From Limnohabitans sp. G3-2 (GTDB lineage Bacteria; Pseudomonadota; Gammaproteobacteria; Burkholderiales; Burkholderiaceae_C): a stretch of DNA of 64,000 bases. This document shows positions 8,436 to 17,165 of the stretch, in pieces (position 1 is the stretch's first letter; each line of letters starts with the position of its first letter). The notes under the pieces are model-generated. The model was given only the letters and a program-made list of their open reading frames with translations, ran no database searches and was not told the origin of the DNA. The position numbers and the translations under genes are program-made. The stretch covers positions 62,001 to 126,000 of the forward strand of contig NZ_NESG01000004.1 in assembly GCF_002778275.1 (NCBI RefSeq). The letters are read 5' to 3'.

Positions 8436-9269
8436 TTACTTGAGTAATGACAGAACCGATTGAGGTGCTTGGTTCGCTTGCGCCAGCATCGCGGTCGCTG
8501 CCTGCTGGATGATTTGGCTCTTGGCCAAATCGGTCGTGGTTTTGGCGTAGTCGGTGTCTTCAATTTGGCTGCGCGAAGCTGAGGTGTTCAAGGCCACGTT
8601 GGCCAAGTTGTCTGCAGCCGATGTCAAGCGGTTGATGCGGGCACCCAAACCAGAGCGGAAGGTGTCCACAGCGGTGATGGCGGTATCGAGCAGTTCAATC
8701 GATGCTTGCGCTTGCACGCTGGTGGTGAAAGACAAGTTCGTGCCACCAATGGTCAAAGCGCCAGCGCTCATGCCCGAAAAGCCCACTGTGATGGCAGAAG
8801 TGGCGTCGCCTTCGGTGCCCACTTGGAATGTCATCGAGCTATAGGCAGCTGCACCGCCCAGAATAGCCATGCCGTTCCATTGTGTGTTGGTGGCGATTCG
8901 GGTCACTTCGTTGGTGAGTTGGGTGACCTCGGCGGCGATGGCCGTACGATCGGTTGAGCTGTAGCTGTCGTTGGAGGCCTGCACCGACAACTCACGCATG
9001 CGCTGCAGCATGTTGGTGATTTCTTTGGTGGCGCCTTCAGCGGTTTGCATCATCGAGATGCCGTCGTTGGCATTGCGAACCGACTGGTCCAGCGCCTTGA
9101 TTTGGGCGGTCATGCGGTTAGCGATGGCCAAACCTGCGGCATCATCGCCAGCAGAGTTGATGCGCTTGCCGGTGGACAGTTGCTCCATGGATTTACCCAG
9201 CGTACGGTTGTTCACCGTCATGGCATTTTGGGCAATCATCGATTTGACGTTGGTGTTGATTACGGACAT
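8436..9269 (-). CDS. fliC: Flagellin, first copy (likely major filament subunit)
   Basis: 277 residues ([20 protein letters not shown]). Complete D0/D1 helices at both ends with a very short variable centre of about 60 residues, typical of small betaproteobacterial flagellins. It has the strongest flagellin promoter here (sigma-28 at 9375-9401) and an AGGAG ribosome site eight bases before the ATG, so it is probably the major subunit. The second copy lies 117 bases downstream. The Thr/Ser-rich centre around residues 145-185 offers O-glycosylation sites for the GT41 enzyme, which is an inference. Confidence 0.96.
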   Translation of the reverse strand: MSVINTNVKSMIAQNAMTVNNRTLGKSMEQLSTGKRINSAGDDAAGLAIANRMTAQIKALDQSVRNANDGISMMQTAEGATKEITNMLQRMRELSVQASNDSYSSTDRTAIAAEVTQLTNEVTRIATNTQWNGMAILGGAAAYSSMTFQVGTEGDATSAITVGFSGMSAGALTIGGTNLSFTTSVQAQASIELLDTAITAVDTFRSGLGARINRLTSAADNLANVALNTSASRSQIEDTDYAKTTTDLAKSQIIQQAATAMLAQANQAPQSVLSLLK

Positions 9270-9374
9270 GGTCTTACTCCTAAGAGATTGATTTCAAGTG
9301 GTTGGCAGGAACCGGATGGAGTAGGACCTGCCTGTTAATTACAGAAAATCGGTTTTGAATCTCTGTTACTTGAT

Positions 9375-9401
9375 GAATCGGTTCATGTTCAACAAGCTTT
9401 A
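9375..9401 (-). promoter_or_regulatory. Sigma-28 promoter of the first flagellin gene
   Basis: On the minus strand TAAAGCTT, 11 bases, then ACCGATTC, against TAAAGTTT-N11-GCCGATAA (7/8 and 5/8, exact spacing). It lies between the flaG stop and the flagellin start, with a leader of about 100 bases. Confidence 0.78.
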
Positions 9402-9427
9402 GGGCTTTGTTGAATTTTTTGATCAGA

Positions 9428-9796
9428 TCAAGACTTTCCGTCTTGCATCAAGCCTTTGACGTTGTCCAGGTTGTGTGCCACGCGCAGCGCCACTTCAGAA
9501 GGGATCTGGCGAATCACTTCACCTTCTTGATTTTTGACGGTCACCACCAAAGTCTTGGCCACATCGTCCATGCTGAAGTTCAGATCGCGGTTGTTGCGCC
9601 GCATCTGTTGGTTCAATTGCTCCGTGGCTTCTTGTAAAGAGCGCCGGCTTTCCAGGGGGTCTTGCTTGGGTTGGGTTTCAACCGCGGGTTTGGCCACTTC
9701 GGCGACTTTGGCGCGCACTTCCTCGGCAGGTTTGGCGACCGGCGTGCTGGGCACTGCAGCGGGCGGCAGGCGGTTGGGGGTGATGTCGTTGCTCAT
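9428..9796 (-). CDS. flaG: FlaG family flagellar protein
   Basis: 122 residues from the ATG at 9796, chosen because GAAGGAACACC precedes it; an in-frame ATG at 9811 would overlap that ribosome site. The N half is disordered, Pro/Ala-rich. The C half is the FlaG domain: LNQQMRRNNRDLNFSMDDVA, TLVVTVKNQEGEVIRQIPSE and ALRVAHNLDNVKGLMQDG. FlaG proteins are linked to filament length and assembly and usually sit beside fliC and fliD; here fliD is 21 kb away. A sigma-28 promoter lies at 9885-9911. Confidence 0.93.
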   Translation of the reverse strand: MSNDITPNRLPPAAVPSTPVAKPAEEVRAKVAEVAKPAVETQPKQDPLESRRSLQEATEQLNQQMRRNNRDLNFSMDDVAKTLVVTVKNQEGEVIRQIPSEVALRVAHNLDNVKGLMQDGKS

Positions 9797-9884
9797 GGTG
9801 TGTTCCTTCAATCAAGCCCCCCTCTGACAGTACGGACGAATGGGCCGGCGTTGAGGCCAGCCAATGTGGGGGTATCGTCATCAT

Positions 9885-9911
9885 GATTCGGCAGTGAGCG
9901 GCAATACTTGA
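9885..9911 (-). promoter_or_regulatory. Sigma-28 promoter of flaG
   Basis: On the minus strand TCAAGTAT, 11 bases, then GCCGAATC. The -10 GCCGA core is exact and the spacing is exact. It lies about 90 bases before the flaG start. Confidence 0.75.
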
Positions 9912-9919
9912 GCGGTTTT

Positions 9920-9952
9920 GACAAAAAAGCGGCAAATTTTTGCCGCTTTGTC
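9920..9952 (-). terminator. Symmetrical terminator-like hairpin upstream of flaG
   Basis: AAAGCGGCAAA and TTTGCCGCTTT form an A/T-flanked stem around a short loop. On the minus strand the stem ends in a six-T run. It lies in a divergent intergenic region with no gene feeding into it, so it may end an unannotated minus-strand RNA or block read-through into flaG. Confidence 0.6.
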
Positions 9953-10195
9953 CCTTGATCGCCGTGCTTGCATATAAAAATACAACTTTTATCAAATTTT
10001 GAATCAGATGGGGAGAGGCCTTCCAAGGCCAGCTGCGCCAATCCACGAAATTCTTTTTTGTCTTAAAAAATTCTCAATATTGACAACAACGCTTATACTG
10101 TTAGTCAGTTTGGGGTATGGAATTTGGCCCTGCCAAAGCCCATGTGTTCATTTTTGTCACGCGCTCAAAGCGTTGGCCTTTCTTAGCGGGTACTC

Positions 10196-10729
10196 ATGTT
10201 TTCGATCTTCAAGGGAGCCGAGTCGCCAGAAGTTCTCAAAAAGCGCGCCAAGCAAGCTTATGAGAAGGTGGTTGAGTCGTCTGCTGATACTTTTGAGGCG
10301 AACCGCATGCGCCGCGGCATGGCCATGCTGTGCTGCGCCCAACTGGACAAAACTTTCATCTCGGGTGCTGAGCGCATGGCCGATTGGCAGCAAATGGCTG
10401 CTTTTGCGGTGGCCAAGAACGAAGAGCCGCCTCCGATGCCCAAAGCGGAGTGTTATCAGAAAATCCGCTCCGGCAAAACAGACATTTGGTCTTACCTGCC
10501 ACAAGAGTACGCCGACAGTGCCTTCATGTTCGGTGCCAAGTACCAGCGCACTGAACTGAGCGTGGAGCAAGCCATCACCGCCATGCAGCAAGTGGCCGAC
10601 AACCTTTGCTTGTCAGAAATCGGCCTGGGTTTTGAGATTGTGGTGATGAAGTTCTTGCGCCAAGAACTCACCCAAAGTGAAAAATCTTCCGATGTGGAAG
10701 AAGACTTGAGCGGGATGTCCGACGAGTGA
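10196..10729 (+). CDS. Conserved-looking hypothetical protein, 177 residues
   Basis: Soluble, mostly helical protein with no signal peptide or membrane segment (starts MFSIFKGAESPEVLKKRAKQ; acidic tail ends DVEEDLSGMSDE). Codon usage fits the neighbouring genes and the frame is full length, so it is likely real. It stands alone, divergent from flaG and convergent with the CheW-like gene. No family is recognised and no enzymatic motif is visible. A link to motility is suggested only by its place between the flagellin and chemotaxis operons. Confidence 0.75.
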   Translation: MFSIFKGAESPEVLKKRAKQAYEKVVESSADTFEANRMRRGMAMLCCAQLDKTFISGAERMADWQQMAAFAVAKNEEPPPMPKAECYQKIRSGKTDIWSYLPQEYADSAFMFGAKYQRTELSVEQAITAMQQVADNLCLSEIGLGFEIVVMKFLRQELTQSEKSSDVEEDLSGMSDE

Positions 10730-10738
10730 CTGGGCTTG

Positions 10739-10753
10739 CGGCCCCTGGGGCCG
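10739..10753. repeat. GC-rich palindrome between convergent genes
   Basis: CGGCCCCTGGGGCCG is a perfect 7-bp inverted repeat around one base, in the 39-base gap between two convergent genes. No T-run follows; it could aid termination on either strand. Confidence 0.4.
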
Positions 10754-10768
10754 AGCAGCGCTGAAGTT

Positions 10769-11185
10769 TCAGCCCAAAAAATCCGCAGGCAATTGGTTTT
10801 TGACGCAATAGGCTTTGAGACCCAGTTTGTTGTCGATCCAGATCCCGTCAAACAGGCCATGCGCCGTGGTCATCACGCCCGGCAGTTTGTGCAGCTGGTC
10901 TGGCTGGGGGTTGCGCAAACCCAAAACCTCGTCAATCAGCATCAATACCGGCAAAGCATCCGAGTCGTCAGGGCTGTACACCACGCCGTACTGACGGTGG
11001 CTCAGGGCGGTGGCACATCTTTGCAGGACGTGGCCTAAGTCGCAGCTGGCAATCACTTGGTCGCGCCAAATGGCATGGTCTTCGGCCGAGCGGCTTTGTG
11101 GCTCAAGACCAATGACCTCGTGCACCTGCAAAGCAGGCAGCAGGAGGTCAATGTCTTCGACTCGGATGTGAAGGAACTGCGCCAT
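10769..11185 (-). CDS. CheW-like coupling protein
   Basis: 138 residues covering one CheW-type beta domain (LLPALQVHEVIGLEPQ at the start, then YGVVYSPDDSDALPVLMLID and VLGLRNPQPDQLHKLPGV). CheW proteins bridge receptors and the CheA kinase at the inner face of the membrane. This one is divergent and lacks some typical Gly positions, closer to accessory CheW-like proteins of type IV pilus or alternative chemosensory systems. It is the last gene of the leftward che operon, 19 bases after the cheA stop. Confidence 0.75.
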   Translation of the reverse strand: MAQFLHIRVEDIDLLLPALQVHEVIGLEPQSRSAEDHAIWRDQVIASCDLGHVLQRCATALSHRQYGVVYSPDDSDALPVLMLIDEVLGLRNPQPDQLHKLPGVMTTAHGLFDGIWIDNKLGLKAYCVKNQLPADFLG

Positions 11186-11204
11186 GTGCCTTGCCGTGCC
11201 CGAT

Positions 11205-14200
11205 TTACGCGCTCAGTGGCAAGTGGTGGGGCGTTTGCAGGTTTTCCGCCAAGCGGTACAAAGCTGCAGCGTCCAAAATCAACACCACCCGACCATCGCC
11301 CAAAATACTGGCGCCGCCAACACCGGGCAATGCCGCCAAGCGTGGGTGGATGTCTTTGGTGAAGAGTTCTTGGCGACCCACGAACTCTTGCACCGAGACA
11401 CCCAAAGTGCGTTGTCCGTCGCTCAGCACCACCACATAGCGGTGTGACTGCTTCTCGGCGGGCGGGTAGCCCAGCACTTCTTCCAGCCGCACGATGGGCA
11501 AAAAGTTGCCCCGCAGCAAGATCGCGGTGCGGCCTTTGACGGTTTGGTACTCTTCCGGGCTGACCTCGACCAACTCGGCCACATAACGGCCGGGGATGGC
11601 CATGGTCTGGTTGGCGGTGTTGACCAGCAACACTTCTTGCACGGCCGCAGACAGCGGCATTTGCATGGTGAAGGTGGTGCCACGGCCGACTTCGGAGTCG
11701 AGGTGGATGGTGCCGCCCAAGCGCATCACGCTGGTGCGCACCACGTCCATGCCCACGCCTCGGCCCGAGGTCTCGGTGACCACATCGGCGGTGCTGAAAG
11801 CCGGGCGGAAGATGAAGCCCAGAATGTCTTCTTTGCTCATCTGCAGGCTGTCTTCTTCTTTGACCAAGCCGCGGTCCACCGCTTTGCGGCGCACGCGTTC
11901 GGGGTCAATGCCTTTGCCGTCATCGATCACGCGGATCATGATGCGGCTGCCTTGCTGTTCGGCCTGGATGCGGATGACCGCTTCATCCGGTTTGCCTGCT
12001 TGGCGACGCTCTTCGGGTTTTTCCACGCCGTGGTCGGCGCTGTTGCGCACCATGTGCAGCAGGGGGTCGGCCAAAGACTCGACCATGGCTTTGTCGATCT
12101 TGACTTCTTGGCCAATCAATTCCAAACGGATTTGCTTGCCTTGTGCCAAAGCCAAGTCGCGCACCATGCGTGGGAAGCGTTTGAACACCAGCTCCACAGG
12201 CACGACGCGCAGGCCCATCACGCTGTCTTGCAGGCGTGACAAGGCGCCTTGGATCAGGGCGTCGGTTTCTTGCAGGCGGCGCAGTTGGTCTTCCAGGTTT
12301 TCAGCGACTTGCTGAATGTCGGCCAATTGGCTTTGTGGGTCTTTCTGATGACCTTCTTGCCGCAAGCGGATCAAACCTTCACGCGCGCGCTGGTCGCTGA
12401 TGATGTGCGAGAGTTGGCCACGCACCAGTACCATCTCGCCAATTTGGTTCATGAACTGGTCGAGCATTTCGCCCGGCACACGGATCACGTTGGACGAGGC
12501 GTTGCCTGCGGCGGGTGTAGCCGCCCGCGCTGGCGCTGCCGCTGCGGGTTTGGCGACCGCCACTTCGGTGGTGCTTGCAGCAGCAACAGGTGCAGCCGAT
12601 GGGGCAGGCGCTGCTGCGGCCGATGGGGCAGGCGCAGTTGCTGCTGCTGCGACAGGGGCTTGGGCAGCAGGTGCTGGCGCGGTCGCCGCAGGTGCTGCCG
12701 CGGGTGCGGGAGCAGCTGGCGCCGAAACAGCAGCGGGTTTGGCCGCGGGTGCGGCAGCTGCAGCGCTTGCCGCCGCCGGCTTGGCGGTCGGATTGGGTTT
12801 GTTGTGGTCTTTGCCCAACTCGCCCAGCAGCAAAACATGGCCAGAGCCTTGGTCGATGGCGCTCAGGTCTTGCTCAATGGCAGGGCGAGGCGCCTTCGAA
12901 ATGAACAGCATTTCGTACCAGCTCAGGTTGTCCTCGATCAAAGTCCGGTTGGTGATCACACGGCCTTTGTCGTGCACCCATTCCAGGAAAGCGGTGGCAA
13001 TGCTCTCGGACGATTCCAGGTGCGCTTTGATCAAATAGGCCAAGTGGCCGTCCTGGATCAGCTCCACCAACTCGCGGGTGTTGTCGGGCGAGAGCAGCTC
13101 CGAGAGTTCAATCGGGATGTTCATCGACGCCACAAACTGGCGAACAGCGTCCACGGGGGTGTCGCCCGCATCGTCGTGCGACCACAGGTAGTCACGAATG
13201 CGTTGGTGCAGTCGCTCGTCGGTCTCTTTCAAGGGGCCTTGCTTCAAAGGCTGGCGCCCGCTGGCACCGAGCAAATCGCGGATGAATTGCAAAGCTTCGC
13301 GGGACAGCCCGATGACTTCGGTGTCCATGCCCATTTGGTTGCGGGCTGCGCGCGCAAAGGCATCGACCAAGAGCAAAGGCACATCGGTGCGCGACTGGGG
13401 GTAGAGCGAAGAGAGGTAGCCGTGGATGCGCGAAAAGCGCTGCGACAGCTGGTTGGCAATTTCTTCTGCCTCCTGGCCCGCGGCTTCCAGGGTCTGCAGC
13501 AAAGCTTCCACCTGGGTCAGATGCATCAACAGGTTGTCTTTGAGGGTGCGTGCCAAAACTTTGGCCAAGGACTCTCCGCCCAGATCCACGCCCGTGGTTT
13601 CACCCAGGGTTTTGAGGTCGTCCAAAAAGGCCACGATCACATCGACCATGCGCTCGCCGTCGGCCTGGGAGATCACATCCGTGACCGGCAAGGCCTCCAA
13701 AATTTCTTCGATGCGGGTGTCCAGACCGGCATAACCCAGGCTGTTGGAGCCTTTGAGCATCCAGCTCAAAGGTTTGCGGATGTCGTTGGCCACCGCCAAG
13801 ACTTGAGAAGCCTCTTGCTTGGTGGCAATCGAATTGGCCAAACGTTCCAGAATCGGCAAACCGTTGCTGATCAGGCGCAAGAACACCACTTGGCGGTTGT
13901 CGGTCGTGCCGTCCGCGGCTTTGGTGGGTTCGGTGCGAACCGGTGCAGCGGCAGGCGCGGGCGCAGGACTGCTCGCCGGGCTGGCGGCTGCAGGCGATGC
14001 CGTTGTTACGGGTGCTGCAGGGGCTTCAGTGGCGGCGTTGGCAGCTGGTGGCGCTGCTTCCGCTACGGGGGCTGGCTCGGGTGCGGGTGCCGCAGGGATT
14101 TCGTTGTGGTCTGGCACGGTCAAGGCTTGGCCCTGACTGACCATTTTGAAGGCGCGCTCAAGTTCTGCCAGCAGTGCAGCGGGTTTTTCACCGTCGCTGC

Positions 14201-14528
14201 GCTCGGCCACGGCTTTTTCGCACAGAACCTTGATCACGTCGAGCGAGCGCAGCAACAGGTCTACCGTGTTCTTGTCGAGCGCGGCTGTGCCTTCGCGGAC
14301 CATGCCGAGCAAATCCTCGCAGCGGTGGGCGACCGACTCCAGGGCGCCCAATTCCATGACCCGGCTCAGACCCTTGAGCGAGTGAAAGGCTCGGAAGAGC
14401 CCCGACACCTCTTCGGCATTGAGCGACTCACCGTCGGCCTTGACCAACAAGGACTCAATGCTTTCAATGTGCTCTTCGGTCTCTACTGCGTACTGCGCCC
14501 AGATGGTTTCTAGAAAATCGTCAGACAC
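11205..14528 (-). CDS. cheA: CheA-type chemotaxis histidine kinase, large form
   Basis: 1107 residues with a GTG start behind AAGGAG. Order: HPt domain with phospho-acceptor His49 in FRAFHSLKGLS; a long helical region (about 200-580) related to ChpA-type kinases without a second clear HPt histidine; a very Ala/Pro-rich linker (about 585-680); dimerisation domain (IRVPGEMLDQFMNQIGEMVL); HATPase with N box LLHMVRNSADHGVE and G boxes DDGKGIDPERV and GRGVGMDVV; and a terminal CheW-like domain. It resembles ChpA/PilL-type CheA proteins but has one HPt domain and no C-terminal receiver. Two stand-alone receivers and CheB in the operon could take phosphate from it. Confidence 0.92.
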   Translation of the reverse strand: MSDDFLETIWAQYAVETEEHIESIESLLVKADGESLNAEEVSGLFRAFHSLKGLSRVMELGALESVAHRCEDLLGMVREGTAALDKNTVDLLLRSLDVIKVLCEKAVAERSDGEKPAALLAELERAFKMVSQGQALTVPDHNEIPAAPAPEPAPVAEAAPPAANAATEAPAAPVTTASPAAASPASSPAPAPAAAPVRTEPTKAADGTTDNRQVVFLRLISNGLPILERLANSIATKQEASQVLAVANDIRKPLSWMLKGSNSLGYAGLDTRIEEILEALPVTDVISQADGERMVDVIVAFLDDLKTLGETTGVDLGGESLAKVLARTLKDNLLMHLTQVEALLQTLEAAGQEAEEIANQLSQRFSRIHGYLSSLYPQSRTDVPLLLVDAFARAARNQMGMDTEVIGLSREALQFIRDLLGASGRQPLKQGPLKETDERLHQRIRDYLWSHDDAGDTPVDAVRQFVASMNIPIELSELLSPDNTRELVELIQDGHLAYLIKAHLESSESIATAFLEWVHDKGRVITNRTLIEDNLSWYEMLFISKAPRPAIEQDLSAIDQGSGHVLLLGELGKDHNKPNPTAKPAAASAAAAAPAAKPAAVSAPAAPAPAAAPAATAPAPAAQAPVAAAATAPAPSAAAAPAPSAAPVAAASTTEVAVAKPAAAAPARAATPAAGNASSNVIRVPGEMLDQFMNQIGEMVLVRGQLSHIISDQRAREGLIRLRQEGHQKDPQSQLADIQQVAENLEDQLRRLQETDALIQGALSRLQDSVMGLRVVPVELVFKRFPRMVRDLALAQGKQIRLELIGQEVKIDKAMVESLADPLLHMVRNSADHGVEKPEERRQAGKPDEAVIRIQAEQQGSRIMIRVIDDGKGIDPERVRRKAVDRGLVKEEDSLQMSKEDILGFIFRPAFSTADVVTETSGRGVGMDVVRTSVMRLGGTIHLDSEVGRGTTFTMQMPLSAAVQEVLLVNTANQTMAIPGRYVAELVEVSPEEYQTVKGRTAILLRGNFLPIVRLEEVLGYPPAEKQSHRYVVVLSDGQRTLGVSVQEFVGRQELFTKDIHPRLAALPGVGGASILGDGRVVLILDAAALYRLAENLQTPHHLPLSA

Positions 14529-14576
14529 GGTCCCACACTCCTTTCGAGCTTAGTGTCGAAAAACAGGCAATGCCTT

Positions 14577-14984
14577 TTACGACAGACCCAGCACTCGGCG
14601 TGAGGCGGTGACGATCTCGTGGCCTTTTTTGGCATTGAGGTCAAGACTCATGGCACCCGATGGTTTGGCAATCACTTCGGCCGCGCCAAATTTGCGGGCT
14701 TCAATGGCTTGTGGGGAGCCGGCTTGGGCCACCGAAGACACGATGATCACCGGCACTTTGCTCATCAGGCGCAGGCGCTTGATGCACTCGATGCCATCCA
14801 TGTGGGGCATCTCGATGTCGAGCAAGACCAGATCGGGGGCGATCTCTTTGACTTGCTGGAGGGCTTCCAGGCCATTGGTGGCTTCGCCAGCCACTTCCAA
14901 ATCAGGATCGGAGGTGACGATGCCACGCAACAGGGCGCGCATCACAAAAGAGTCGTCAACAATGAGTATGCGTTTCTTGGTCAT
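14577..14984 (-). CDS. Single-domain response regulator, CheB-receiver-like
   Basis: 135 residues from the ATG at 14984. Receiver motifs are complete: LIVDDSFVMRALL, phospho-acceptor Asp56 in LVLLDIEMPHMDG, a Thr/Ser switch at VIIVSSVAQAGS and Lys in VIAKPSG. The VSSVAQ..S and AKPSG pattern is closer to the receiver of CheB than to CheY, and a short C-terminal helix (HEIVTASRRVLGLS) follows without an effector domain. It sits between cheB and cheA, so it may act as a phosphate sink or as the CheY-like output. The part upstream of 14984 in the same frame has no ribosome site and is not included. Confidence 0.85.
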   Translation of the reverse strand: MTKKRILIVDDSFVMRALLRGIVTSDPDLEVAGEATNGLEALQQVKEIAPDLVLLDIEMPHMDGIECIKRLRLMSKVPVIIVSSVAQAGSPQAIEARKFGAAEVIAKPSGAMSLDLNAKKGHEIVTASRRVLGLS

Positions 14985-14997
14985 GAGGCAGTCTCTA

Positions 14998-16095
14998 TCA
15001 AACAGAGGTTTTGAAAGTGGGAATTGTGCGTGAAACGCACAAGCGAGAAAGGCGGGTACCGATCTCTTTGGGGGAAAGCACGGCCGTGGCCAAGCCAGCA
15101 TTCAGGGTCGATGTGGGCATGCCGTCCACGATGCAACTTTCGGGTTCTTGGACCAGGACATGCGCGTTTTTGCGCGCCACCAAGTCTTTGGCACCCAGCA
15201 TGCCATCGCTGCCCATGCCGGTCATGACCACCGCCACCACATGGCAAGAGGTGGCCGCAGCCGAGCGGAACAGCACATCGGCGTTGGGGTGGATGGTCGC
15301 GCTGACATCGGTTTTTTGGTACAGCATCAGCTTGCCGGGGAAAGGCTCGCGGATGACCACATCGGTGCCGCCTTTGGCGATCACGATCATGCCGGGCTTG
15401 AGTTCCATCTGTTCCGTGCTTTCAACCACGTCCAAGCCGGTCTCACTGCGCAAGTGCGCTGCAAAACCGCTGGTGAACATGGGCGGCATGTGTTGCGCCA
15501 CCACCATGGGGCAGCCCAAGCGGCCCATGGACTTGAGCACATGCGGCAGGGTGGCGGGACCCCCTGTGGAGATGCCCAAGACCACCAAGCCAGCGCTTTG
15601 CTGCGACGGGACCGTGCGCAACTGACGCGGTGCTGCAGGCGCGTTGTTGGCCGCCGACAAGGGGGACGCGCCAAAGCTGCGGATGGTGCTCAGGCGGGAT
15701 TTCTTTTTGGCCCAGTAGCGCAGTTTTTCAACCAAGTCGGCACCGATTTGCACAATGTCGAGTTGCACAAAAGAGGACTTTTTGGCAATGAAATCGACCG
15801 CACCCAATTCCAGCGCACGGATGGTCGTGACCGAGTTGCGTTCGGTCAGACTGCTGAGCATGATGATGGGGCAGGGCGTTGCAGCCATGATTTGGCGGGT
15901 GGCTTCGAGGCCATCCATCACCGGCATTTCGACGTCCATGGTGATGACGTCTGGGCGCAGCTCGCGCGCCATCTCCACGCACATTTGCCCGGTCTTGGCT
16001 TCACCGACCACTTCGATGTCGCTTTGACTCTCCACCATCTTGCGGATGGCGATGCGCATGAACGCCGAGTCGTCAGAAATGAGCAATCTGATCAT
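14998..16095 (-). CDS. cheB: Protein-glutamate methylesterase CheB
   Basis: 365 residues. N-terminal receiver with Asp54 (DVITMDVEMPVMDG) and C-terminal methylesterase with the catalytic triad Ser176 (LGISTGGPATLP), His202 (AQHMPPMF) and Asp297 (MTGMGSDGM). It removes methyl groups from, or deamidates, receptor glutamates to reset adaptation. Its ATG overlaps the cheR TGA by four bases (ATGA), so the two are translationally coupled. The catalytic residues are all present. Confidence 0.96.
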   Translation of the reverse strand: MIRLLISDDSAFMRIAIRKMVESQSDIEVVGEAKTGQMCVEMARELRPDVITMDVEMPVMDGLEATRQIMAATPCPIIMLSSLTERNSVTTIRALELGAVDFIAKKSSFVQLDIVQIGADLVEKLRYWAKKKSRLSTIRSFGASPLSAANNAPAAPRQLRTVPSQQSAGLVVLGISTGGPATLPHVLKSMGRLGCPMVVAQHMPPMFTSGFAAHLRSETGLDVVESTEQMELKPGMIVIAKGGTDVVIREPFPGKLMLYQKTDVSATIHPNADVLFRSAAATSCHVVAVVMTGMGSDGMLGAKDLVARKNAHVLVQEPESCIVDGMPTSTLNAGLATAVLSPKEIGTRLSRLCVSRTIPTFKTSV

Positions 16096-17153
16096 ACGCG
16101 CTTGTCATTTCTCACGTACCAGGGGCCGCCCTTGCCCAAGCGTGATTCGAAATATTCTGGCACCAGCATTTGAACCGATGCGCCCAGAACCAACACACCG
16201 CCCGTCGACATGGCGCGTGCCAGCATGGTCTGCACGGCTTTCTTGATGGGGTCTTCAAAGTAGATCAGCACGTTGCGGCAGAACACCAAGTCCATGCCCA
16301 TGACAGGCGGACGGTTGTTCATGAGGTTGAAGCGCTCAAAGCGTGTGCATTGGCGAATCCACTCGCGGATCTTGAAGTAGTTCACACCGGGCATGGCGTT
16401 GGCGGGCGCAATCTTGACGTCCTCGAACATGGTTTTCCACTCGTCTGGCAAATTGCGAAACGAGCCCATGCCCAGGTCTCCGTACACAGCCGCTTTGGCC
16501 GTGCGCAGCGCCTGGTTGGAAATGTCGGTGCCAAAAGAGAACACGCTCCAGCCGGCTTCGGGCACCAATTTGCCTTCAAACAAACGGGCATAGCCGGCTT
16601 TTTGCATGGCCCGCAATGCCGAGAAGGTGAGGTCATAAACTTCTTCACCTGTGGAGCTGGCGGCCGACCAAATTTGCACTTGCTTTTGGGTTTTGCGCAG
16701 GTTCAGCAGGTGGGGCATGATCTCATCGGCCAACATGTTCATGAGATCGGGGTCGCGGCAGAAATAGGTTTCATGCACGGTCAAGTTTTCGACCAGCGAT
16801 TGCCATTCAGAGTGCTCTGTCGAGCAGTTGTTCATGCTCTCGACCCAGTCTTTCAACGTGGCCATGGGCATGTCTTTGAAAATGCGCACCAGCTTGCGCT
16901 CGACCAGGGTGCCGGGCTTGATGCCAAAGCGAGTTTCTACGCCCGCCATCAGCTCGTTGATCAACACCAGCAAGGCACGCGATTGGCTGGCCTCTTCAGG
17001 CCGGCTGAACGATGCGGGTGCCGGCGTCGGCGCAGGTTTGGCGGCCTGGCTGCTGTAAGAAGGTGCGGCTGGCGTGGTCGTGGCGGCGCGGGCGGTGTCG
17101 ACCGCTGAGCGCATTTGACTGATCAAGTCATTGACTTTTTTATCTTGTGTCAC
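16092..17153 (-). CDS. cheR: Chemotaxis protein methyltransferase CheR
   Basis: 353 residues with a GTG start. A Pro/Ala-rich tail of about 65 residues precedes the CheR domain: helical N subdomain (TRFGIKPGTLVERKLVRIF), ENLTVHETYFCRDPDLMN, the SAM-binding IWSAASSTGEEVYDL, and FDLV-type region MDLVFCRNVLIYFEDPIKKA. It methylates receptor glutamates with SAM. The N-terminal extension is longer than in the E. coli protein. It lies 12 bases after the triple-CheW gene and overlaps cheB. Confidence 0.95.
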   Translation of the reverse strand: MTQDKKVNDLISQMRSAVDTARAATTTPAAPSYSSQAAKPAPTPAPASFSRPEEASQSRALLVLINELMAGVETRFGIKPGTLVERKLVRIFKDMPMATLKDWVESMNNCSTEHSEWQSLVENLTVHETYFCRDPDLMNMLADEIMPHLLNLRKTQKQVQIWSAASSTGEEVYDLTFSALRAMQKAGYARLFEGKLVPEAGWSVFSFGTDISNQALRTAKAAVYGDLGMGSFRNLPDEWKTMFEDVKIAPANAMPGVNYFKIREWIRQCTRFERFNLMNNRPPVMGMDLVFCRNVLIYFEDPIKKAVQTMLARAMSTGGVLVLGASVQMLVPEYFESRLGKGGPWYVRNDKRV

Positions 17154-17165
17154 AGGCTGTTCATT

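Larger units (their letters stand above)
9797..10195. other. Divergent intergenic region between flaG and the 177-residue protein gene
   Basis: It holds the flaG sigma-28 promoter (9885-9911) and a strong symmetrical hairpin (9920-9952). The part from about 9955 to 10120 is AT-rich without a plausible coding region. No convincing promoter for the rightward gene was identified. Confidence 0.55.

Noticed and set aside
10126..10139. Sigma-54-like GG-N10-GC upstream of the 177-residue protein gene
   Set aside because: Apart from the GG and GC pair it does not match TGGCACG or TTGCW.
12249..14513. 754-residue open frame on the plus strand
   Set aside because: It lies fully antisense to cheA. Its composition is the codon-complement of the Ala/Pro-rich linker and it has no recognisable domain or start signal.
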